19,281 nt of DNA from an uncultured Clostridia bacterium. Lineage in GTDB: Bacteria > Bacillota > Clostridia > Oscillospirales > Acutalibacteraceae. A program made the position numbers and the translations under genes. Each line of letters opens with the position of its first letter. The first letter of the stretch is position 1. The stretch is taken from the NCBI GenBank assembly GCA_947624755.1, contig CANQLQ010000008.1:1-19281 (forward strand), given 5' to 3'. The notes beneath the pieces are model-generated. The model saw nothing but the letters and a program-made list of their open reading frames with translations, was not told the origin of the DNA and ran no database searches. Below, one piece after another: positions 1 to 6,851 of the stretch.

Positions 1-1
1 C

Positions 2-556
2 ATTGAAACAGCCAACGCTGTTAAGGCTGCTTATGAAAACTTTGGCCCTTACTATATCCGTATCAACCGCGGTTTTGACCGTGTTCTTTATGACAGTATG
101 GACTATGGCTTTGAAGTCGGAAAAGCCGTTGAAGTTCATTCAGGTACAGACATAACCGTTATCGCTTGCGGTTCTTGCGTATTCCAGGCAAGAGAAGCCG
201 CTAACTTCCTTGAAAATTCAGACGGTCTTAAGGTTCGCGTTCTCAATATGCACACGATCAAGCCGATCGACAAGGACGCTATCATTAAGGCGGTTATGGA
301 CACAAGAAGAATTATTACCGTTGAAGACCATAGTGTTATCGGCGGTCTTGGTTCGGCAGTTGCAGAAGTTGTTGTTGAATCCGGCAAGGCCTGCGCATTC
401 AAAAAGCTCGGTCATCAGGATAAATTTGCTCCTATCGGTCTTCACGAAGACATTATGTCAGAAGTCGGCATAGACGCAAACGGCATTATCAACGCTGTGC
501 GTGAAGTTATGAAGAAAGACTTTGAAGAAGACGACAACTGGGACGACGAATTTTAA
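2..556 (+). CDS. Transketolase, C-terminal part (5' end outside window)
   Basis: The visible 184 residues cover the end of the pyrimidine-binding region and the whole C-terminal domain of a thiamine-diphosphate-dependent transketolase, which moves two-carbon ketol units between sugar phosphates in the non-oxidative pentose phosphate pathway. Recognisable family segments are YYIRINRG near the left edge, VLNMHTIKPID and ITVEDHSVIGGLGSAVAE. The gene is open at the left edge. I cannot tell whether it is a full-length enzyme or the C-terminal subunit of the split form common in Firmicutes. It ends in an acidic tail (EEDDNWDDEF). DXP synthase shares this domain, but the C-terminal motifs fit transketolase better. 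The next gene starts 61 bases downstream with its own ribosome binding site, so co-transcription is possible. Confidence 0.88.
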   Translation: METANAVKAAYENFGPYYIRINRGFDRVLYDSMDYGFEVGKAVEVHSGTDITVIACGSCVFQAREAANFLENSDGLKVRVLNMHTIKPIDKDAIIKAVMDTRRIITVEDHSVIGGLGSAVAEVVVESGKACAFKKLGHQDKFAPIGLHEDIMSEVGIDANGIINAVREVMKKDFEEDDNWDDEF

Positions 557-617
557 TCTCAGAAAGAGGAGATGTTTTGTAGCTTAAAAAGTTACGAAAT
601 ATCAGAAAGGAGCAAAT

Positions 618-1421
618 ATGTTATCACAGGAAGCAATTTTTACAAACAAGATTTTCTTGAATGCTGCTCTTCCTCTTGTGAAGACGATTGCAACCGATGT
701 TCCGTCTCTTGCAAAACTCTTTGAAAAAGCTCACGCTGTAATTCAGGTCAGCGCACTTTGCGATGAAGTTCCCGAAGGCAAAGTCGGTATGCACTTTGTT
801 GTAAACAGCGGTGAATGGCTTGTTCACACCTGTCTCACAAAAGATCCTCACATTGAGCTTCAGTTCAAGAGCGTTGAAGCACTCAACAGTTTCTTCAAGG
901 GCAACATCTCCCTTGGCGCTATTCCGAAGATTCACGGCATTAAAAAGGCGGGCACACTCGTTGCTTTTGTCAGAGTTCTTCTCAAAATGTCCTCTCTTCT
1001 TACGGCAAAAGAAGCGCCCGAAGATGAAAAAGAACAGCAGCTTATGGTTAAATGCTTCTTCTACCTTCTTTCAAGCGGTATCAGCCAGCTTAACAAAGCG
1101 GGTCATGAAGAAATTCACGACTGGGCTTCAAAGAGTCCCGACCGTGTTTATGCCTGGGCAGTTAATGATCATCCCGAGGTTTCGGCATATATCCGTGTCA
1201 AAGCAGGCAAAACAAGAGCAGGCAGAGGCGAATACAAACGAGCAATGCCGTTCTTCACCCTTCGTTTTGACAGTTTCAAGAGCGCCCTCGGCATTCTTCT
1301 CGGAACAGACGATATGCTTGAATCCGTAAGAGCAGGAAAGCTCATTATGGACGGCGCGCCTGAATTTGGCGGTCAGCTCGGCACGTATATGCTCACCGTT
1401 GCCGCTTATGCACAAGGTTAA
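618..1421 (+). CDS. Possible SCP2-like (sterol carrier protein 2 fold) protein with two internal halves
   Basis: This is a cytosolic protein of 267 residues with no signal peptide or membrane segment. AAAGGAG (606-612) lies five bases before the ATG and fixes the start. The C-terminal half (about 178-265) has the look of an SCP2-type lipid-binding domain: a strand-rich stretch, FTLRFDSFKSALGILLGTDD, then an amphipathic helix and GKLIMDGAPEFGGQLG. The N-terminal half (about 52-125) has a similar order, with IELQFKSVEALNSFF followed by GNISLGAIPKIHGI. That suggests an internal duplication. The SCP2 assignment is inferred from sequence feel and not from a diagnostic motif. The ligand and pathway are unknown. 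A strong terminator follows 19 bases after the stop, and the gene may be co-transcribed with the upstream transketolase. Confidence 0.62.
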   Translation: MLSQEAIFTNKIFLNAALPLVKTIATDVPSLAKLFEKAHAVIQVSALCDEVPEGKVGMHFVVNSGEWLVHTCLTKDPHIELQFKSVEALNSFFKGNISLGAIPKIHGIKKAGTLVAFVRVLLKMSSLLTAKEAPEDEKEQQLMVKCFFYLLSSGISQLNKAGHEEIHDWASKSPDRVYAWAVNDHPEVSAYIRVKAGKTRAGRGEYKRAMPFFTLRFDSFKSALGILLGTDDMLESVRAGKLIMDGAPEFGGQLGTYMLTVAAYAQG

Positions 1422-1440
1422 AGATTAATTTATTGATTTT

Positions 1441-1471
1441 TCCGGCAGAGATTGTCTTTGCCGGATTTTTT
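1441..1471 (+). terminator. Rho-independent terminator after the SCP2-like gene
   Basis: A perfect seven-base stem, TCCGGCA (1441-1447) with TGCCGGA (1459-1465), has an 11-base loop and is followed directly by six T residues. It would end transcription of the transketolase/SCP2-like unit. Confidence 0.88.
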
Positions 1472-1540
1472 GTTGTTTAGTAAGATGTTCGCTTTATAAG
1501 GCTTTTGTAATGACAGAAATTTCGCTTGCTTTTGCAGTCT

Positions 1541-1771
1541 TATTACTTCGGTTGTTTCGCGGTGTATGAGTAAAAATCTTTCATTAATTTATCACGCGTA
1601 ATTCCTGCGGACGATGTCCGCCGCCAAGAGCGCTGCTCTTGGAACTCGCAAGCTTTTGAAAAAGCTTGACCAAAACTTTTGCGGTATTATTACTTCGGTC
1701 GTTTCGCGGTGTATAAGTAAAAACCTTTTATTAATTTATCACATATAAATCCCGTGACGATGCCCACCGCC
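1541..1771 (+). repeat. Two degenerate tandem repeat units with hairpin cassettes
   Basis: Most of the 1422-1918 gap is filled by two related units, 1541-1623 and 1688-1771, about 85% alike by eye. Each starts TATTACTTCGGT, continues through GTTTCGCGGTGTAT and ATTAATTTATCAC, and ends ACGATGNCCNCCGCC. Unit 1 contains CGCGTAATTCCTGC plus the hairpin GCGGAC-GAT-GTCCGC (1607-1621); both are also found in the larger repeat at 18943-18969. Between the units lie a perfect eight-base-pair hairpin, CCAAGAGC-GCT-GCTCTTGG (1624-1642), and an AAGCTTTT/AAAAAGCTT inverted repeat. No coding potential is seen. The units are probably decayed members of a genome-wide intergenic repeat family. Confidence 0.7.
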
Positions 1772-1918
1772 GAAAAATTTTTTATTTGGCGACATAGTTC
1801 GATGAATAAAACGTAATTTGCTTCGTATAATTATATAGAAACATTGCAGGAAGGCTTTGCCAACACTCGTAATGTTACCACGGCGGTTTTCGCCAAATTT
1901 AAAAAAGGAGCAAACATA

Positions 1919-2188
1919 ATGAAAAAGCTTTTAACAATCGTCCTTTCTCTTGTCCTTCTTCTGAGTATTGCGATGCTTGCGGCTTGTAACTCCGGAGACG
2001 ATACCGGCTCGACAACCACTTCATCATCTTCAGAAATGGATTCGGAAACTTCAGACAGCTTTATGGAAGACGCTTCTTCCGATATGAGCGAAATCGAAGA
2101 TTCAATGACCGGAAATGTTGAGCTTACTACAACGGATTCTTCGTCTGAATCTTCAGATTCCACCACAGAAACAACAGCAGCTGAATGA
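1919..2188 (+). CDS. Small acidic Ser/Thr-rich lipoprotein
   Basis: The 89-residue product has a lysine start, a hydrophobic core and a lipobox LAAC with Cys23 as the predicted lipidation site, so it should be exported and anchored to the outer face of the membrane. The mature 67 residues are almost all Ser, Thr, Asp, Glu and Met, with no recognisable domain; this looks like a disordered acidic or glycosylatable stretch. AAAAAAGGAG lies just upstream of the ATG at 1919. An in-frame ATG at 1844 would add 25 residues ahead of the signal peptide and lacks a comparable site, so I reject it. A TATAAT hexamer at 1826-1831 could be its -10, but no good -35 is seen. A terminator follows. Function is unknown. 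Confidence 0.75.
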   Translation: MKKLLTIVLSLVLLLSIAMLAACNSGDDTGSTTTSSSSEMDSETSDSFMEDASSDMSEIEDSMTGNVELTTTDSSSESSDSTTETTAAE

Positions 2189-2205
2189 ACATCACATCAA
2201 AAATA

Positions 2206-2243
2206 AAAAGGCACACCGCAAAAAATAAGCTGTGTGCTTTTTT
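2206..2243 (+). terminator. Rho-independent terminator after the small lipoprotein
   Basis: AAAAGGCACAC (from 2206) pairs with GTGTGCTTTT (2232-2241) around an A-rich loop, with a run of T residues at the 3' side. Confidence 0.8.
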
Positions 2244-2320
2244 ACTTGTTCTTATACCGATTCCCATTTAAAAGCAGTCTTGATATTACTTAAATTATTA
2301 TTAAAATTTCATGATACCTA

Positions 2321-2369
2321 TTGACAAAAAACTTAAAATTTAGTATCGTTAAAGAAAGTATATTATAAT
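2321..2369 (+). promoter_or_regulatory. Candidate sigma-A promoter for the 2412 gene
   Basis: A consensus -35 TTGACA (2321-2326) is followed after exactly 17 bases by a weak -10, TATCGT (2344-2349). A perfect TATAAT lies further on at 2364-2369 but has no -35 at the right distance. Either could supply the start, and transcription would begin about 50-70 bases before the gene. Confidence 0.5.
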
Positions 2370-2411
2370 TGTCAGAGTGCTGACAAATTTTAAGGAGACG
2401 AAATATAAATT

Positions 2412-3368
2412 ATGAATAAACAAGTAAAAGCGCTGATTTGCGTTATTCTCGCTGTATGGATTTTCCTTATGGGTTTTGAGATAGGTTCATATAAAGAAAA
2501 GAAGACTGCAAGCGCGGTTGCAAACACCCAAGCATCGAATGAAGGCTCTGCATTTACGACAACAGCGCCTTATGTTTATTCGGAACCTTTATCCACTTTG
2601 CCGCCAATGACTACAACTACCGAACCGTCGGATGTCCCTGAAATCGACGAATCCGAGCAGTCTACAACTAAAGAACAAAAAGAAAAAGATACAACAAAGG
2701 CTCAAAGTGATGATCCTTCTTCTCTTTCTAAAGAACAGATTATTGCAAAAATGTCCGATGCGGTCAATACAGCAAAAGCTTCTACTGCTTCGGTTACAAA
2801 GAACGAAAAAGTTACAATCAACCTTACCGACCTCAGCGTTCAGTCTCTTATGAGTACAGTTCAGAGAGTTATGGACGCTCTTGCAGGCGAGGAAACAGAA
2901 ACCTATACTCTTACAAACGGTCTTCTTACCGGTACTGATGCAGACGGTAACGCCGTTGAAAATGCTCCTGTAAACGATTATATGCCGCCGAAAGCTGCAT
3001 TTGGAATTGCTCCGGAAGGCGTTGCCGAAGCTTCGGCAACCAAAGAGGGTGACAATACCGTTTACAGACTTAAAACTGTTGAAGAAAACACAACTAAGGA
3101 TTCTCCTATTCCTCAATATTCATCTGCTGTATACAGCTATCTTGACCTTATGTCAATTGATATCCCTGTTCCCGGCATTTCAATTACAGAGGCTAATATG
3201 CACTACCCCGGAACCGAAGTTACGGTTACAGTCGGCTCTGACGGCAGACTTACAAAACTTGACTTCAATATGCCTATGGATGGCACAGGCGTTGCAAAAA
3301 TTGCCTTTGCAAACGGCACAGCCTCATTTGAAGGTTCAGACGTTGAAAGCTGGACATTCACCTATTAA
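2412..3368 (+). CDS. Membrane-anchored exported protein of unknown function
   Basis: The product has 318 residues. Residues 7-25 form one hydrophobic segment after a short basic start, which would act as an uncleaved signal anchor with the rest outside the cell. Residues about 45-100 are a Thr/Ser/Pro/Glu-rich linker. Residues about 105-318 look folded, with an alpha-helical first part and a beta-rich end where YPGTEVTVTVGSDGRLTKLDFNM resembles strand-turn-strand repeats. I recognise no family. AAGGAG (2392-2397) lies about 14 bases before the ATG, longer than usual, but no better in-frame start exists. It has its own promoter and terminator, so it appears monocistronic. The low-complexity linker resembles the mature part of the preceding lipoprotein, hinting at a shared location on the cell surface. 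Confidence 0.75.
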   Translation: MNKQVKALICVILAVWIFLMGFEIGSYKEKKTASAVANTQASNEGSAFTTTAPYVYSEPLSTLPPMTTTTEPSDVPEIDESEQSTTKEQKEKDTTKAQSDDPSSLSKEQIIAKMSDAVNTAKASTASVTKNEKVTINLTDLSVQSLMSTVQRVMDALAGEETETYTLTNGLLTGTDADGNAVENAPVNDYMPPKAAFGIAPEGVAEASATKEGDNTVYRLKTVEENTTKDSPIPQYSSAVYSYLDLMSIDIPVPGISITEANMHYPGTEVTVTVGSDGRLTKLDFNMPMDGTGVAKIAFANGTASFEGSDVESWTFTY

Positions 3369-3392
3369 TCAGAATATAACACAGATATAATT

Positions 3393-3426
3393 AAAAGCAG
3401 GCTGCATTTTTGTAACCTGCTTTTTC
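3393..3426 (+). terminator. Rho-independent terminator after the 2412 gene
   Basis: AAAAGCAGG (3393-3401) pairs with CCTGCTTTTT (3416-3425). The stem is nine base pairs and ends in a T run. Confidence 0.87.
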
Positions 3427-3452
3427 TCATTGTAAGCTTTATAATTTTATAT

Positions 3453-3485
3453 AAAAAAATAACTCCCACTTTTGTGGAAGTTATT
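3453..3485 (-). terminator. Terminator of the tRNA-Met/tRNA-Glu unit
   Basis: Read on the minus strand, AATAACTTCCAC-AAAA-GTGGGAGTTATT forms a 12-pair stem with one mismatched or wobble position, followed by seven T residues (3459 down to 3453). It begins two bases after the tRNA-Glu CCA end. Confidence 0.88.
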
Positions 3486-3487
3486 CG

Positions 3488-3562
3488 TGGTGACCCGGAC
3501 GAGATTCGAACTCGTGTTACCGCCGTGAAAGGGCGGTGTCTTAACCACTTGACCACCGGGCC
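3488..3562 (-). tRNA. tRNA-Glu (anticodon TTC)
   Basis: On the minus strand this 75-base cloverleaf begins GGCCCGG and ends CCGGGTC-A-CCA, giving a seven-pair acceptor stem with one G-U pair and an encoded CCA. The anticodon loop CTTTCAC reads TTC and sits between the arms CCGCC and GGCGG. The T loop is GTTCGAATC. It lies 54 bases downstream of tRNA-Met and just ahead of a terminator, so the two are probably one transcript. Confidence 0.96.
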
Positions 3563-3616
3563 ATAAATATATGTTAACGAGTCGGCAAGCCGTAGCTCGT
3601 AATTTTTGCACAAAGT

Positions 3617-3693
3617 TGGTAGCGGCAGTGGGATTCGAACCTACGACACTCCGGGTATGAACCGAATGCTCTAGCCAACTGAGCTATGCCGCC
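3617..3693 (-). tRNA. tRNA-Met, elongator type (anticodon CAT)
   Basis: On the minus strand this 77-base cloverleaf begins GGCGGCA and ends TGCCGCT-A-CCA. The anticodon loop TTCATAC reads CAT and the T loop is GTTCGAATC. The body closely resembles the Bacillus elongator tRNA-Met. The first acceptor pair is G-U, not the mismatch expected of the initiator. A tRNA-Ile2 (CAT modified to lysidine) cannot be fully excluded by eye, but the acceptor and anticodon stems fit Met better. It is the first gene after a consensus promoter. Confidence 0.93.
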
Positions 3694-3721
3694 ACATACA
3701 CGCCCTCAACAGCGCTTGATT

Positions 3722-3750
3722 ATTATATTATAACTATTTACATATGTCAA
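3722..3750 (-). promoter_or_regulatory. Consensus sigma-A promoter of the tRNA unit
   Basis: On the minus strand TTGACA (3750-3745) is followed by exactly 17 bases and TATAAT (3727-3722), a full match to the vegetative promoter consensus. It lies about 30 bases before the tRNA-Met, as expected for a strongly expressed stable RNA. Confidence 0.9.
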
Positions 3751-3836
3751 GTGTTTTCGCAAAAAAAGTTTAAAATTCTTAAAATTTGTTTTTTAACCGT
3801 TTCGTTTCCGTCCTTCGACTTTTTATTATTACTGCA

Positions 3837-3864
3837 TTGACAAAAAGATGACAAATGATATAAT
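3837..3864 (+). promoter_or_regulatory. Consensus promoter with extended -10 for the DUF2804 gene
   Basis: TTGACA (3837-3842), 16 bases, then TATAAT (3859-3864), preceded by TGA that forms an extended -10. Transcription would start near 3871, leaving a leader of about 85 bases. The gene is therefore expected to be strongly expressed. Confidence 0.85.
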
Positions 3865-3954
3865 TGAATAAAGACTTGTTTTTTTAAGGAAGTGAAAATT
3901 AATAACATTAATAATCAGGCTTTCACAAAAACAGGCCCGAAAGGAGAAAATGAT

Positions 3955-5016
3955 ATGAAAACATTTTATGACGTACTGTCCGAAAAAAGAAAATCAGTAC
4001 CTACCCCCGAAAACATTGTAGACAAAAACGGCAATGCTTATTTCGGAACCTTTGAAAAAGAATTTCAAAAAATGGATTTTTTGAAAATTGACCATCCAAC
4101 TCCCTACCCAAACGCTTTGAACAAAATGAAGCTTACTCTTTGGGAAGCTGTTGAAGTCAACCTCAAAGATATTATTCTTCTCACCGCAGTTTGCGATATG
4201 GGTGTATTCGGAACGGGTCTTACTGTCCTTTATGACAAAGCAGCAAGGAAGGTCACTTTCTGGCAGGATATGTTTCCAAAGAGCAAAGCCGTAATTTCCG
4301 ATACTCTTCTCGGCGGCGATACCACAAAATCGCTCGGCAATAAGGTTTCACTAAATGTCGAAAATCATTTTGAAAACGGTCAGGCCTTTGTTAGCGGTCA
4401 TGCGGCAGACAAGAACAAAGGTAAAATTGAGTATGACGTAAAGCTTGAAAGAGTTTCTCTTCCGAGTATTGTTTCAATTCCGTTCGGAAAAAACAGACCG
4501 CTTTATTCACAGAAGGATCTTTTTAAAGTTACCGGCTATATTGAAGTAAACGGCAAAAAATATGAGGCTGACGAGGACAGCACAGCTATCATCGACGACC
4601 ACAGAGGTTATTATCCATATAAGTCACATTATGACTGGGTAACTACCATGGGCAAAAATGAGGTCAACGGCGAAAAGCAGTTCTTCGGCTTCAATCTTAC
4701 AAGAAATCAGTCAATCAATCAAACCGATTACAACGAAAACTTAATCTGGTTTGAAAACAAGTCAACCCTTCTCACTCCTGTCCGCTTTGAACATATTGAA
4801 TATAACAAATGGCATATTCGTGATGTTTACGGAATGGTTGACGTTATTTTTGACATCGGTGACCGTTTCGTTATGCGTGTTCCCGCCGTAATTATCGACA
4901 TCAATTACCATATTACCTTCGGTGACCTTTCAGGTTTTGTATGTGACCCTGACGGAAATAAATATATACTTGACGGTATGTACGGCATAGGTGAGGATAA
5001 ATCTCTGCGCTTTTAA
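3955..5016 (+). CDS. DUF2804 family protein
   Basis: This 353-residue soluble protein matches my memory of DUF2804, a family without an established reaction. Features fitting it are the central acidic/aromatic block DDHRGYYPYKSHYDWVT, the following GFNLTRNQS, the NENLIWF segment, and a C-terminal region of alternating strands. It has no signal peptide. The start at 3955 is set by AAAGGAG (3940-3946) eight bases upstream. A GTG at 3892 is in frame and would add 21 residues, but AAGGA there touches the start codon, so I reject it. The gene is preceded by a consensus promoter. No terminator is obvious; a small inverted repeat (5025-5064) follows. The partner genes and substrate are unknown. Confidence 0.75.
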   Translation: MKTFYDVLSEKRKSVPTPENIVDKNGNAYFGTFEKEFQKMDFLKIDHPTPYPNALNKMKLTLWEAVEVNLKDIILLTAVCDMGVFGTGLTVLYDKAARKVTFWQDMFPKSKAVISDTLLGGDTTKSLGNKVSLNVENHFENGQAFVSGHAADKNKGKIEYDVKLERVSLPSIVSIPFGKNRPLYSQKDLFKVTGYIEVNGKKYEADEDSTAIIDDHRGYYPYKSHYDWVTTMGKNEVNGEKQFFGFNLTRNQSINQTDYNENLIWFENKSTLLTPVRFEHIEYNKWHIRDVYGMVDVIFDIGDRFVMRVPAVIIDINYHITFGDLSGFVCDPDGNKYILDGMYGIGEDKSLRF

Positions 5017-5024
5017 GCCGACCT

Positions 5025-5064
5025 AAGGAATCGCTGATTAGAGTACCCTGATTAATCAACGATT
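5025..5064. repeat. Short inverted repeat resembling the ends of the large 18727 repeat
   Basis: AATCGCTGATTA (5029-5040) and TAATCAACGATT (5053-5064) pair at 11 of 12 positions around a 12-base loop. The left arm with its flank (AAGGAATCGCTGATTA) matches the terminal AAGGAATCACTGATTA at 18727 except for one base. It looks like a stand-alone pair of element ends with no interior. No T run follows, so it is not an obvious terminator. Confidence 0.6.
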
Positions 5065-5136
5065 TTCTAAAATTAAAATGTAAATTTTCGTGCATAAATA
5101 TCTTATGGCAAGAACTTTTTAAGGAAGTGATGTACT

Positions 5137-6210
5137 GTGAAAAAAAGAATAATCGTACTTATGTTGTCTGTTTTTATGTTTTTTTCTTTTACACCGCTTT
5201 GCTTTGCGGAAAATCTTCACATAAGTATTGACGAAGGTCTTAAAGCCCTTCAAAGTCAGTTTTCAAGAGATAAAGGTCCGTCCGTAAAAGGTATTGCCAT
5301 TGATTACAGTTTCTTTTCTCCGGTAACCGTTGAAAACGATGAAACAAAATATCCTCTTGTTATCATTATGGCCGGAGCAAGAGAAGGCGCATATGAAGGC
5401 AAGGAACTGACCGCAAACGAATTTGCAAACTGGTCAAGCAAGGAGTATCAGTCCAAATTCCTTGAAAGCGGCGGAGCTTTTATTCTTATTGCAAGAGCGC
5501 CGGAAGAAAGGCTTTTAAATTGGAATGCGTCTGAGCTGGTTGCACCGCTTAAAGCGGCTATTGACGATTTTATTGTTAAACATCCGCAAGTTGATACTGC
5601 GCGGATTTATGCGCTCGGTTGGTGTCTTGGCGCAAAAGGCGCAATAAATATCACGGTAAATTATCCCGGATTTATTTGTGCGGTAGCGGTTATGGTTCCG
5701 CCGTTTAAAATTTCGGACAGCGATGCAAAAAAGCTTGGCGGCGTTCCGGTATGGCTTATGGGCTGCAAAGCTGATTCCTACGCTTTATATGACTTATATA
5801 TTGAACCGTCATGGGAAAATCTTCTGAAATATGCCGAAGACCCAAAACAGAAGCGGTTTACCTCTTATGAAACGGCAGTCGATACAACCTTCTTTTTCAA
5901 TCATAATGTCTGGCTAATGGTTTCACACGATATGCACTATGCAAAAGAAGGTTATACCGGCATGAAAACAATAAACGGCAACGGCGCCGAGGTAAGTGTT
6001 GAACCGGGATTTATCAATCTGTTTTCAAGATACGGTCTTGCAAGATATGAGCTTGTAACCATACACAACGATTACTGTCCCTGCCTTTGCCACAGCAAAA
6101 ACATCATTTTAAATACTTGTTGGAAAATAATTTCCCTCTTTCGTTATTATATTATCCGAGAAAGAACCGTATGCGAATGTGGTATTGACCATTGGCAGAT
6201 TTGCACATAA
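5137..6210 (+). CDS. Secreted alpha/beta-hydrolase-like protein with a Cys nucleophile motif; C-terminus probably frameshifted
   Basis: The product starts with a signal peptide (MKKRIIVLML, hydrophobic core, CFA before residue 25). The body reads as an alpha/beta hydrolase: the YPLVIIMAGAREG strand-turn, then GWCLGAKG (161-168) at the nucleophile elbow. The nucleophile position is Cys163, as in dienelactone hydrolases, where most relatives have Ser. Asp213 and His264 or His267 are candidates for the rest of a triad. GTG at 5137 with AAGGAAGTG upstream is the start. The final 37 or so residues are Cys- and Ile-rich and look unnatural. Adding one A to the AAAAA run near 6102 would instead read into FKYLLENNFPLSLLYYPRK and stop at 6188. 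The substrate is unknown. Confidence 0.68.
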   Translation: MKKRIIVLMLSVFMFFSFTPLCFAENLHISIDEGLKALQSQFSRDKGPSVKGIAIDYSFFSPVTVENDETKYPLVIIMAGAREGAYEGKELTANEFANWSSKEYQSKFLESGGAFILIARAPEERLLNWNASELVAPLKAAIDDFIVKHPQVDTARIYALGWCLGAKGAINITVNYPGFICAVAVMVPPFKISDSDAKKLGGVPVWLMGCKADSYALYDLYIEPSWENLLKYAEDPKQKRFTSYETAVDTTFFFNHNVWLMVSHDMHYAKEGYTGMKTINGNGAEVSVEPGFINLFSRYGLARYELVTIHNDYCPCLCHSKNIILNTCWKIISLFRYYIIRERTVCECGIDHWQICT

Positions 6211-6228
6211 CTGCGTTTTTATGAAAAG

Positions 6229-6266
6229 AACAATCCGGAGATCAAGTTCACTCCGGATTGTTTTAT
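6229..6266. terminator. Bidirectional terminator between convergent genes
   Basis: AACAATCCGGAG (6229-6240) pairs perfectly with CTCCGGATTGTT (6251-6262) over a 10-base loop. TTTT follows on the plus side and the complement of AAAA (6225-6228) follows on the minus side. It can serve both the hydrolase gene and the flavin reductase gene. Confidence 0.87.
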
Positions 6267-6280
6267 TAAATTTAAAATTA

Positions 6281-6775
6281 TCAATTCTTATAGCAGGCAA
6301 CTATTTCTCCGACATAAACCCGATGGTAGTCGCCTTGAGCGTAGTTATTCGCAATTGACTTGTCAATAAAGCCTTTAGGGTCCATATCCTGATATGCAAT
6401 TTTTTTGCAGACAAACACAAGTCTTGCCTGTTCAAAGGTTGTTGTGCCGTCAATAAACTTCGGTATAAGACCGGTTTCCTTTGCCTTGTCATAATCACGT
6501 CCGCTGTACTTGCCGCAAAAAGCAAGAGCTTTTTTATTTTCTTCCCCGAGGAAGCTTACGGTGAAGTAATCGTTTTTTTCAATAAATTCAAAAGTGTATC
6601 TTTGCGGACGGATAAAAATGAAGCAGACTTCCCTGTTCCAAAGCTCGCCCATACCCCCCCAGCTTGCTGTCATTGTGTTGTAACCGTTTTCGTCACCTGC
6701 GGTAATAAGCGCCCATTCGTTATCGAACAGCTTTGCAGGCGATTGATCGAGGTCTTTTACGTTAATCTTTTCCAT
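6281..6775 (-). CDS. Flavin reductase family protein (FMN-binding split barrel)
   Basis: This 164-residue protein has the flavin-reductase-like split-barrel order: WALITAGDENGYNTMTASWGGMGELW near the start, then a FIRPQRYTFEFIEKND block and FTVSFLGEE, where the FMN phosphate and ring would sit. Family members bind FMN and often pass electrons from NAD(P)H to partner oxygenases or other acceptors. The partner here is not evident. A purine-rich AAGGAAAAGG precedes the ATG. It lies 76 bases downstream of galT on the same strand and may be transcribed with it, though a functional link to galactose use is not obvious. The downstream end is closed by a strong bidirectional terminator. Confidence 0.85.
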   Translation of the reverse strand: MEKINVKDLDQSPAKLFDNEWALITAGDENGYNTMTASWGGMGELWNREVCFIFIRPQRYTFEFIEKNDYFTVSFLGEENKKALAFCGKYSGRDYDKAKETGLIPKFIDGTTTFEQARLVFVCKKIAYQDMDPKGFIDKSIANNYAQGDYHRVYVGEIVACYKN

Positions 6776-6851
6776 AAAATCAACCTTTTCCTTTCTGAAT
6801 ACTGAATTTAATATATTACTTTTTTTCGTGTTTTATGCCGACATAAGAATA

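Noticed and set aside
2589..3116. Long minus-strand open frame opposite the 2412 gene
   Set aside because: It lies fully within a better-supported plus-strand gene, is Cys/Phe/Arg-rich, and has no ribosome binding site.
3892..3954. GTG start at 3892 for the DUF2804 protein
   Set aside because: AAGGA touches the start codon with no room, while ATG 3955 has AAAGGAG at eight bases.
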